Made by a program: the position numbers and the translations under genes. This document shows, piece by piece, positions 57,741 to 64,000 of a stretch of DNA of 64,000 bases. Positions within the stretch are counted from its first letter, which is position 1. Each line of letters opens with the position of its first letter. The DNA is from Allolobophora icterica (lineage: Eukaryota > Annelida > Clitellata > Crassiclitellata > Lumbricidae). The notes beneath the pieces were generated by a model. That model was not told the DNA's origin, made no database searches, and saw only the letters and a list, made by a program, of their open reading frames with translations. The DNA is taken from assembly GCA_963556255.1 (NCBI GenBank), contig OY744605.1:37285608-37349607 (forward strand), read 5' to 3'.

Positions 57741-60700
57741 CGGTGGTGGTGGTGGTGGTGGTGGTGGTGATGATGATGATGATGATGACGACGACGACGA
57801 CGACGACGACGACGGTGATGACATGATGATCATGATGATGATCATGGTGTTCAGTCCCAAATAATCCGCCATTGTTTATAAAGGATTGCCAATTGGGATT
57901 TGCAGCTGGCTTGTATACAAACATCAGCACAGAGTAGATCTGTCCTTCTCATACATCCATCATCCATTTAAGTCTTCCATCATCGACAATACAAATTTGA
58001 TCAGTCTGCTCAGTACATGTTTTCAGCCTACCTTAAATACCTTAATCATCATCATCTCCATTGTCCTCTGTAATTTAGTCCATTGTTCCCATTAGTGTTA
58101 GTCCAAGCGATAGGCTATTATGTCCTTATTTATATTATCTATCCAGCGTAGTCTTGGTCTGCCTTTGTTTCTTTTCCCTTCGAATCTTGCATGGTAGTGC
58201 ACTGTGTGGGATTCGGTCAACTGGCATTCTCTCTACATGTTCAAACCATTGTTGGCTTCGTTGGACGATTTTGTGTAGGACAATTGTTTAGATACCTAAT
58301 GATTGTCTTATGTCATCGTTTCTTATACTCTGCAGTCTTGAAATCCCTGCGATTTTCCGCAGCCAACTCATGTCTGCTGTAAGAATTCTTTTCTCATCTT
58401 GTTTTTGCATTGTCCAACATTCCGATCCTTATAGGAAATCGGTTGTATCATCTCGTATATTTTTGTCTTGGTTTTCTTTGTTAATTCTCTGCTTCTCCAT
58501 ATCCTGTTCATTATTCCAAATGCTTGTGAAGCATGTCCAATTCCCGTGTGCATGTCTTTTTTGTTGCCTGCATCTGCGTTTATTAGCCCTCCTAGATAGA
58601 CAAATTGTTCTACTTGCTCGATAGCTTCTCCTTGGACTGTTATAGTTATTGGTGTCTCTGGTCTTTTCAATCACCATTGTTGTTATGGTTTTCTCTGCAT
58701 TGATCATTAGGCTGAATTTTCTAATGGTTTCGTCCATCTGTGTAGTAATATACTGCAGTTTGGTCCGATTCTGGGTAGGAGGCCAATGTCATTAGCAAAT
58801 CGGAGATTATTTACCAGCCCCTCCATTTACGGTAACTTAATTCCTGCTCGGTGTTGTTGAGGCTTAGTGACATTACTGCTTCTAATACTAGGTTAAATAG
58901 TATGGTGATAAGATACATCATTGTCGTCATAGGTGTAGACTCTGGGGGGCAGCCGGGACACGCCCCGATAATTGAGATGGACTGTACACCCAATGCAACA
59001 AGTGTAGAATGAATAGCCAATTGCCCCCCAATATTCTGGACAAGTTTACGCCAGTGATTGTCGTACTTTCTTTTATAGTGTGAAAGTATTCTGTGATCAT
59101 TTTATCTACTTTTATGGCACTTGATGATTTTTGATGTATCTGTTGTACAAGGTTGATCAGTTGCTCTAGTATTCCTGCATTTTGAATTGCTCTCCACTTT
59201 TCATCATGCCTATACTGTCGAATGCTTGTTTGGAATCTATGAAGTTGATAAAGACTTTCTGGTTGTGTTCAATGCGTTTTTCAAGTATCTGTCTCACTAT
59301 GAATAGTTGATCAATTTTTCTTCTATCTGGCCTGAACCCGGCTTGCTCTTCTCCAAGTGCTGTCTCCACCTATTGCTTCATTCTGTTTTGTATCAATTTG
59401 GTGAAAATTTTTCCTGGAATGCTTTGTAGGTTAATTCCTCGTTATTTTTCTATCATGTACCGTAACAGATAGCCATAACAGACAGTGCTTGTGCTACTTA
59501 GAAATATGCACATATGGACCATCCATATATTACGTACGCAAAAATCCTGGAAAATTGGACCCCCTGTTCGCAAGCGTACTTTCTTCCACACACCCCCCCC
59601 GCGTACGTACACTTGACGCACCCCCCCCCCCCCCCCGAAGACCAGCTGCAGAAAGTGTCTCGAAAGTCTGCACTTTAGGCCAGATTGAAGGATGAGTGAG
59701 GGCCAGTATAGACAAATTATAGGTGTCTCGTTCACAGCACAGAATAACTGCACATGGCTTTTATATAATGTAATAAAATGCCATCGGACGACTATAGGAC
59801 AATACAGAGTTATTAATAGGCTAATGTGGACGTTATAATTAGAAATTTATTTTGCATACGTACACTTTTGCCCCCCCCCCCCTTCCCCCCGTTCACACCC
59901 GTACGCAAAATCGCCAAAATCCGACCCCCCTCCCCCCATTGCGTACGTAATATGTGGACGGCCCCATATGACATAGTTCAGTTATGAAGGTTCTTTCCTG
60001 TTAATTGCACAGAACATTGAACATGGTTGTGCCTACATCATTGTTATAGCAAAGGGTACTGGTATTCATAGAGATACACTTTTCAGTATTCTGTATAGGG
60101 TTTGCTTGAGCTGAGAGACACTTAAATTTCAAAGATAGTAATTTGTATGAAGCAAGGAGAGAGCTGTTCATCATAAAATTTATGTACTATAAAAAAATAC
60201 TGCACAAAAAAACTAAAGCTGTACCAAATGGCATTTTTTACTATTTGGCCAAAACTTCAGTATATCGAAGATCAAGTTACCATCGTTAACAGTTCGATAT
60301 ATTTGAGGTTCAAAATAGGCGAGACAGATATATTCACGTCAAGCTCTTTCCGAATCTACACAAATGGAAGTGTACGTTTGTTTGTAAAGCGACTGTATGG
60401 CCTCAACCCTGCTTGACCACTGCTGCCCGTTTGAAAGCCATGCCTTTTAAAGTTTCCGTGGAATGGCGGTAACGAACCATGTTAGCCAGCACCCTGACGC
60501 ACAGAGGCGCTTGAGGCGTGCACCCTAACCAGTTTATCCTGAACGGGCCATAGGCCCATTTTGGGTTTTGTGGCACTCTATACACTGTCTGATAACTATA
60601 GCCCTTCAACACTTCTAGTGCAATTGGTACTGATGTCATTGATGTTGCTGTCGCCAAAAACCCCCTCATCTTCATCACCCCACCTTTCAGAAGCTCTAGG

Positions 60701-63236
60701 ATTTAGGTCAATTAAATGAGGCTAAGGTACAAAGGGCGAAATCAGACAACAACCTCGCCTCAGTTGACTGACCCCCTCCCACTGACTAGGCATACATGTT
60801 CATCAGTCTTTGGGTCATTCCTGGAGCCCATCGGCAAACAAAGCATTTCATAATTATTCATCTATAAGCTACAACTAGGCCAGTAGTATGGCATCACAGA
60901 ATGGCCCTGTAACTTCGATATATCTGCTAGTCAGCAGTTCGATAAAGACCACAGGGAGGCGTCAAAATATGTGAGGCTTCAATATATAAGCAGGTTCATT
61001 CATTCATTGCGAGGATTTATATAGCGCCCCTTCAAGGTATCTACTCAGGAGCACTCCCAACCCAGCCCTGGCTGAAATGGACACTTTTGGACAGTCTCAA
61101 GATTGCAATAAAACATATAAAAGAAAACCCTAGGCAGCAAGCGCAAAGCCAGAGGGAGCCCATTCCAGACCGAAGGGCCGACAGCAGGTTCGATAAAACA
61201 GAGTCATATTTGCATGTGTTAGCAGTCCTACATGAATGATGATTATGATTATGATTATTATGATCATGATTATATTTATCATGATCATAATTATAATGAA
61301 TTGAGAGCAATGATTAGCTCTTAATTATTTTGGTAAACAAGCAAATGATAATGAAGGAAAATTATACCGTGTTGCACGAGTGACAATGACTGCTGTGATG
61401 ATTATGGTTGTTGTAGTCTTAGTGATGATGGTACTGCTGATGATATATGTATTGTACAAATGACTTATTTCCAGTGATCATCCCAGCACCATCTAATCTC
61501 CAGCTGCGCTGGGTCTCTCCAACGATGCTCCAGGCCTCCTGGGACCCACCGCCAATGTCCAGCATCCTTGGCTACAAGATCTATTACAGCCCGATTGCAC
61601 TTACAGACATGGAGCGTTGGTCAAGCCTAAACCATGGCCCCTCCACCGTGGCCCTAATCAATGACTTAGAGTCACATACGACTTATGTCGTCCGAGTCAA
61701 AGCCCGTTCGGCTGACGGCAAATACAGCAACTTCTCAGAGATTGCAACAGCTGATGCTATAATATATGGTAAGTGTCATGTTAAGCATTTTTATGTTAAC
61801 ACTAGCAGGTTTACCCGGCGTTGCCCGGGGTTATAAGTTTCAATCCCTGTAGCGAATAAGCAACAAATTTAGGTATATGTTTAAATCCGTGTAGCGAATA
61901 AGGAAGAAATTTAGGCGACCTGTGGGGGAGACTGCTTTGCAGTCTAGGCGTGGACTGACTGCTTCGCAGTCGCCCTCTGGCGACGACTGCTTCGCAGTCG
62001 GGGAGACTGCTTCGCAGTCTCCCGTGGACTGACTGCTTCGCAGTCGAGTGGCGACGACTGCTTTGCAGTCTCCCGTGGACTGACTGCTTTGCAGTCAAAG
62101 AGGGTGAAGCCGGCGTTGGCGGATTCAAGAAAATGCCAGAAATCTAGCCCTCACTGCCCTTAGTAAATCAGAGTCTTTGAACATACAATTTTGCTGTAAA
62201 ACGATGAATATAGTTCGATTCGATCGTAATTAAATTTTGTGCAAAAGTAAACAACGTCTTTATTTGCATTATTAATGATGTTGGGGAATATCCGCGCCAT
62301 AAATAGAACCGCTTGTCGTTAAATGCGCATTATTAATGACATTGGGGAATACCGACACCATAAATAGAAGCGCTTCGCGCTGGGTCGTCAGGGACGGTCG
62401 GTTGGGTTGAGTTTTGGGGCATTTTCACCATGTTAGCGGTGAAAGGGGGGTAAGCGAACCCCTCCACTGGGTGTCCGATGCGGAGGCCGACACAGCAGTG
62501 AAGGTTTGGAGTGAAAAGGTGCAAAATTGTAGAAGTTAAGCCCGGTCAAACAGACAGACAGAGGGACACACACACACACACACAGAATTCTCGCTTTATT
62601 ATATAGATCTGTTGCAAGGCGATATGTTAAATTCTGTATTTGTCACCGATGTGTTAAACTGTATGACACATGTCACTATTGCCATGTTTGTCTTGGTTGT
62701 AATGCTAATTTTAATATTTTTTAACACTTTAACGATGAGAGTGTAGTAAAAGCGACCGGGAAAGCAGTGCACCTTGTCGTTAGAGTGTTACTGATGTGAA
62801 TTCCATGTGTATGTTTTACACATGAATACTGAAAGTTTATCATTGAAAGATGTATAAAAAGTGTATGTTTAGGTTTGTCATTTGCACAGGGGCGTCTATC
62901 CCCCCTAAGTCATTGGAGCAACGTCCCTTTTCCCCTCTTCTTCCCCTCTTCCCGTTCTTTCCCCCCCTAAAATGGTGGCACACACACTGACAGATCTCCC
63001 CCCCATTTCTTGGATGGAGCATTTGCTCCAAGGTTTCTATGGTGTAGACGCCCCTGCATTTGCATACTGATATTCTTTTGCTGTTGCTCTTGTTTATGCA
63101 TACTTGTCAATGTTCGTAGATCAGGAGGACATGGTGACTGAGTTTCAAGTTAAAACGCTGTCATCAACATCTGTTTTGCTGGCATGGAGAGCTCCTCAGA
63201 AGACGCACGGGATACAGCACTACAAGGTCAGAGGTC
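49577..63236 (+). CDS. LAR-type receptor protein tyrosine phosphatase, ectodomain exons (partial gene)
   Basis: Eight + strand exons with good splice sites, all joined in phase 1 internally, encode three Ig domains and three complete FNIII domains plus part of a fourth. Exons: 49577-49882, 50955-51128, 52415-52525, 53025-53294, 53966-54256, 57062-57355, 61475-61768, 63120-about 63226/63233. The Ig1-Ig3-FN1 block follows the type IIa family (LAR, PTPRD, PTPRS, Drosophila Lar) so closely (for example [11 protein letters not shown] and GSPMPYVKW in Ig3) that the family assignment is secure. These are single-pass neuronal adhesion receptors that bind heparan/chondroitin sulfate proteoglycans and synaptic partners through the Ig domains. 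The signal peptide, later FNIII domains, membrane span and both phosphatase domains are not in the window. Confidence 0.93.
49883..50954 (+). other. LAR intron between Ig1 and Ig2a; carries a tRNA-like repeat
   Basis: About 1.07 kb. It contains a GGGGGCTATTGCCCCC palindrome near 50525 and a minus-strand tRNA-like sequence at 50815-50880. No extra exon seen. Confidence 0.7.
50815..50880 (-). mobile_element. tRNA-like sequence (SINE head or tRNA pseudogene)
   Basis: The minus strand reads TCTGGTAGTTAGTGTATTGG, then AGAGGTTGGGGGTTCAAATC and CCCGCCAGAGC. The ends pair (TCTGG with CCAGA), the T-arm GGGG-TTCAAAT-CCCC is intact, and the A-box is recognisable, but the D and anticodon stems are poor. 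I call it a tRNA-derived repeat rather than a working tRNA. Its body would run to about 50580. Confidence 0.55.
50955..51128 (+). CDS. LAR-like exon: first half of Ig domain 2
   Basis: 174 bp, acceptor TTTCAG and donor TCAG|GTAGAA, phase 1-1. It encodes [20 protein letters not shown] and [20 protein letters not shown], with the first Ig cysteine and the core Trp. It aligns with the VVEKARTATMLC...ISWFKDFLPV segment of vertebrate LAR. It ends at QSG, exactly where vertebrate genes place the alternatively spliced micro-exon meA. Confidence 0.92.
51129..52414 (+). other. LAR intron inside Ig2 (meA position) with LINE insertion
   Basis: 1.29 kb intron that in vertebrate type IIa genes holds micro-exon meA. 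Here it contains a minus-strand LINE 3' fragment (51345-51700). No micro-exon can be assigned by eye. Confidence 0.6.
51345..51700 (-). mobile_element. L2/CR1-type LINE 3' end in LAR intron
   Basis: The reverse complement of the segment encodes the C-terminal words of the LINE at 34375 ([20 protein letters not shown] equivalent) and ends GAGAGCGCCTCTGAATAG, GAGAGGCGCTTTATAAATTT, with an (AATAC)n tail at 51355-51375. It belongs to the same subfamily as the foldback-centre LINE. Confidence 0.8.
52415..52525 (+). CDS. LAR-like exon: second half of Ig domain 2
   Basis: 111 bp between GGACCTAG and AGAG|GTAAGA, phase 1-1. It encodes [20 protein letters not shown] followed by [16 protein letters not shown]. 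The [11 protein letters not shown] block supplies the second Ig cysteine, and YGANLYVR matches the conserved APANLYVR end. The following intron is the site of micro-exon meB in vertebrates. Confidence 0.92.
52526..53024 (+). other. LAR intron between Ig2 and Ig3 (meB position)
   Basis: 499 bp. It is (CAT)-rich near 52800-52920. A 12-nt AG...GT-bounded interval at 52612-52623 has the right length and phase for a meB-type micro-exon, but such intervals are expected by chance. Confidence 0.55.
53025..53294 (+). CDS. LAR-like exon: Ig domain 3
   Basis: 270 bp, acceptor GGTAATAG, donor AAAG|GTATGT, phase 1-1. It encodes [58 protein letters not shown] and a final VSVK. Both cysteines and the core Trp are present. 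This is the most conserved domain of the gene and makes the LAR assignment. Confidence 0.95.
53966..54256 (+). CDS. LAR-like exon: FNIII domain 1
   Basis: 291 bp, acceptor TTATTCAG, donor TCAG|GTTGGA, phase 1-1. It begins [20 protein letters not shown], contains LSWLAPGGE and SYVIQYRRK, then [19 protein letters not shown] and [11 protein letters not shown], and ends TGES. The ALP.PP start and LSPF..YEF.V.AVN.IG.G core match FN1 of type IIa receptors. Confidence 0.93.
54257..57061 (+). other. LAR intron between FN1 and the next FNIII exon
   Basis: 2.8 kb. A 96-codon minus-strand ORF at 54574-54864 has a protein-like composition (rich in E, T, S) but no recognised domain. A GC-richer block at 55190-55540 is unexplained. 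Short ATGGCTTCT-containing repeats occur at 56730-56900. No additional FNIII exon found. Confidence 0.5.
57062..57355 (+). CDS. LAR-like exon: FNIII domain (second in window)
   Basis: 294 bp in phase 1-1, acceptor TTATCAG, donor ACCA|GTAGGT. It starts [20 protein letters not shown] and has [40 protein letters not shown] and [15 protein letters not shown]. It is a good FNIII repeat, but its sequence is less like vertebrate LAR FN2 than the next exon is, so the domain order may differ from vertebrates. The mini-stop-rich sequence upstream (56660-57060) is intron. Confidence 0.88.
57440..57610 (+). mobile_element. tRNA-derived SINE in LAR intron
   Basis: The head GGGGGCTTTGCAGCTGATTT with A-box-like TTGTTAGAGCAGTCGG and B-box GGTTCAAACCGCC is followed by the family-specific body GGGACCTTGAACAGGTCCTT. 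It matches the SINE at 15998. The tail is AAATGCAATTTAATAATGAT. Confidence 0.75.
57667..57845. repeat. Compound trinucleotide microsatellite
   Basis: (GAT)n, then (GGT)n, then (GAT)n, then (GAC)n. It creates long Asp/Gly or Ser/Pro translations that are not genes. Confidence 0.97.
58030..59455 (-). pseudogene. RTE-like LINE reverse transcriptase in LAR intron, interrupted by a hAT MITE
   Basis: The minus strand encodes [20 protein letters not shown] and [13 protein letters not shown] (RT blocks with the catalytic Asp). A gap containing the nested MITE at 58928-59056 follows, then [29 protein letters not shown] and [17 protein letters not shown]. Near 58140-58230 comes a degenerate [11 protein letters not shown] end with a (GAT)-type tail at 58035. 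Stops and frame changes throughout show that it is dead. The order is that of RTE-clade ORFs. Confidence 0.82.
58928..59056. mobile_element. hAT-like MITE nested in RTE-like LINE
   Basis: A 129-bp element starting CATAGGTGTAGACTCTGG and ending AAGTTTACGCCAGTG (termini CAYWGGYGTARAC inverted). Flanked by a perfect 8-bp duplication ATTGTCGT (58920-58927, 59057-59064). Subterminal GGGGGGCA and TTGCCCCCC are complementary. Confidence 0.85.
59516..59964. mobile_element. MITE with CGTACG-containing inverted termini
   Basis: The left end GGACCATCCATATATTACG and the right end, reverse complemented, GGGCCGTCCACATATTACG, then CGTACGCAA in both, form a ~26-bp imperfect inverted repeat. CATAT flanks both sides (59511-59515, 59965-59969). 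Long C runs lie just inside both ends. No ORF. Confidence 0.75.
60000..61000. other. LAR intron; no exon or gene seen
   Basis: A few 60-90 codon ORFs with no recognisable domain. Confidence 0.45.
61005..61200 (-). mobile_element. L2/CR1-type LINE 3' end in LAR intron
   Basis: The reverse complement ends GGGAGTGCTCCTGAGTAGAT, ACCTTGAAGGGGCGCTATATAAATCC. The upstream part contains a diverged ORF end ([12 protein letters not shown]... in a broken frame). A (CATT)-type tail follows at about 61000. Confidence 0.6.
61475..61768 (+). CDS. LAR-like exon: FNIII domain resembling vertebrate FN2
   Basis: 294 bp, phase 1-1, acceptor TTTCCAG, donor TATG|GTAAGT. It encodes [47 protein letters not shown] and [19 protein letters not shown]. 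The STML..W.PP, GY..YY.P and W..LN features match FN2 of LAR. The exon has exactly the length of the preceding FNIII exon. Confidence 0.88.
61800..62610. mobile_element. Dispersed repeat with seven GACTGCTTYGCAGTC hairpins, in LAR intron
   Basis: Begins near ACTAGCAGGTTTACCCGGCG and TTGCCCGGGGTTATAAG, and ends near ATTCTCGCTTTATTATATAG after a (CA)n tract. Between 61925 and 62100 the perfect hairpin GACTGC-TTY-GCAGTC occurs seven times. A direct repeat containing CATAAATAGAASCGCTT and TTGGGGAATA occurs at 62265-62320 and 62328-62375. I recognise the termini as repeat-like but cannot name the family, and I see no ORF. Confidence 0.6.
62887..63056. mobile_element. hAT-like MITE, family D copy 2, next to a LAR exon
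   Basis: A 170-bp element with perfect 12-bp termini CAGGGGCGTCTA / TAGACGCCCCTG and a perfect 8-bp duplication CATTTGCA (62879-62886, 63057-63064). It is homologous to 28404-28570. It ends 63 bp before the exon at 63120, between the likely branch-point zone and the preceding intron body. Confidence 0.93.
63120..63236 (+). CDS. LAR-like exon: start of next FNIII domain (3' edge uncertain)
   Basis: The acceptor GTTCGTAG at 63119 is followed in phase 1 by [36 protein letters not shown]. This resembles the first half of LAR FN3 (DFQAE..S.T.I.LSW..P), which is split by an intron in vertebrates too. Two donors are possible, 63226|GTCAGA (phase 0) or 63233|GTCAGG (phase 1); I cannot decide. The second half is not visible before the window ends. 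A hAT-like MITE ends 63 bp upstream, in the intron. Confidence 0.75.
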
Positions 63237-63749
63237 AGGTGGAGCTCTCTTCAGTTTCATCAGTCATTGTTCTAGTTCTCCTTGACCTCGTATTGTCATT
63301 CTCATTGTAATCGAACGTTTATACAGCATCGCTTCAAGAGCAGACTAATCAGGGTGCTCACTGTCTATGCGATATTAAATGTCATTAAGGACTGGAGTTT
63401 GTCATTTAGCAGAACAATGCACAGAACACTCGTCCATGCAGACACTTGTAACGGCACCACTGGATTCCCACCCACGGTTGACAGATGGTATGGATGTTAA
63501 GAGTCTCTGAACCAAAATTGTCATTAGCATGGAGTGATGACAGGTGGTTATGTCCGCAGCACACGATAACGCCTTGTTGCTGGCCATGTCGATGTCCAGC
63601 TCATTCATACCTGATAATTATTATGCAAATGTGAACACAGTCCCTAATCTGTGCTGATTGCTGGTAAAAACATGAAAATGTTAAAAAATGTTTATTATTT
63701 CTGTATTTATTAGGAAACAGTATGACTAGGCATCAGATGTAATGTAGTG

Positions 63750-63885
63750 TAATCTCAGATTTATATAGCACTTCTTCAAGAGAAACTCATCAGAGGCGCT
63801 TTCGACCTAACGATGGAAAACCAGGATTTGAAAAAATGGTTTTCAAGTGCTTACGGAATATCAAATATCAATGCAATGCTGAGCA
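63750..63885 (-). mobile_element. L2/CR1-type LINE 3' end
   Basis: The reverse complement carries GCGCCTCTGATGAGTTTCTC then AAGAAGTGCTATATAAATC, the common LINE 3' hairpin, with an upstream CTTGAAAACCATTTTTTC (ORF end). The rest is lost. Confidence 0.5.
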
Positions 63886-64000
63886 ACTTTGCATAAAGTA
63901 CTTGCACAACGTCCCTACACAGTTGGCATGGATGTTAACATGGACCTATCAAACAGACTTGGATCTTTGTTTGGTATTTCTGGACAACCCCTTTGACACA

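Noticed and set aside
57610..57930. Asp/Gly-rich and Ser/Pro-rich ORFs
   Set aside because: Translations of the compound trinucleotide microsatellite.

Overview
The window is nuclear DNA of an animal. It is intron-rich and packed with non-LTR retrotransposon (LINE) fragments, tRNA-derived SINEs, hAT-type miniature transposons, foldback elements and microsatellites. The only gene recognised with confidence is the 5' half of a LAR-type (type IIa) receptor protein tyrosine phosphatase on the + strand. Its exons encode Ig1, Ig2 (split), Ig3, three complete fibronectin III repeats and part of a fourth, from 49577 to the right edge; the membrane span and phosphatase domains would lie beyond the window. 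The repeat content suggests a marine invertebrate, perhaps a non-vertebrate deuterostome, but the species cannot be fixed from the sequence.

Layout. 1-12525: a very large complex satellite. A ~39-bp A-rich unit is repeated on the order of 150 times and punctuated by ~21 bridges that look like the 3' end of an L2/CR1-type LINE. Three larger LINE 3' fragments and two pieces of an RTE-like LINE are embedded. 12600-13200: a hAT-like miniature element with a second copy of its own family inside it. 13200-18800: mostly non-coding, with a candidate minus-strand exon near an X-box/CRE pair, a 99-bp tandem repeat, a SINE with target-site duplications (TSDs), LINE ends and an ORF with a BED-like zinc finger. 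18870-31500: a transposon graveyard with self-nested hAT elements, a triple-nested palindrome, 98-bp repeats and two copies of a hAT derivative that keeps the transposase C-terminal motif. 31500-38600: a near-intact LINE reverse transcriptase, a ~3.75-kb foldback element with ~1-kb inverted arms around another LINE, and a degenerate third LINE. 38600-49500: more LINE/SINE debris and a CpG-rich ORF that could be the LAR signal-peptide exon. 49577-64000: LAR exons separated by introns full of LINE, SINE and MITE insertions.

The best non-standard signals are these. At least ten hAT-type insertions are bounded by exact or near-exact 8-bp duplications, several nested in relatives, so insertion order can be read directly. 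The 12.5-kb satellite appears to have grown from LINE 3' tails. The large foldback element and a tandem set of seven perfect hairpins in a LAR intron are also worth checking. All homology statements come from reading the translations by eye; no database search was run.
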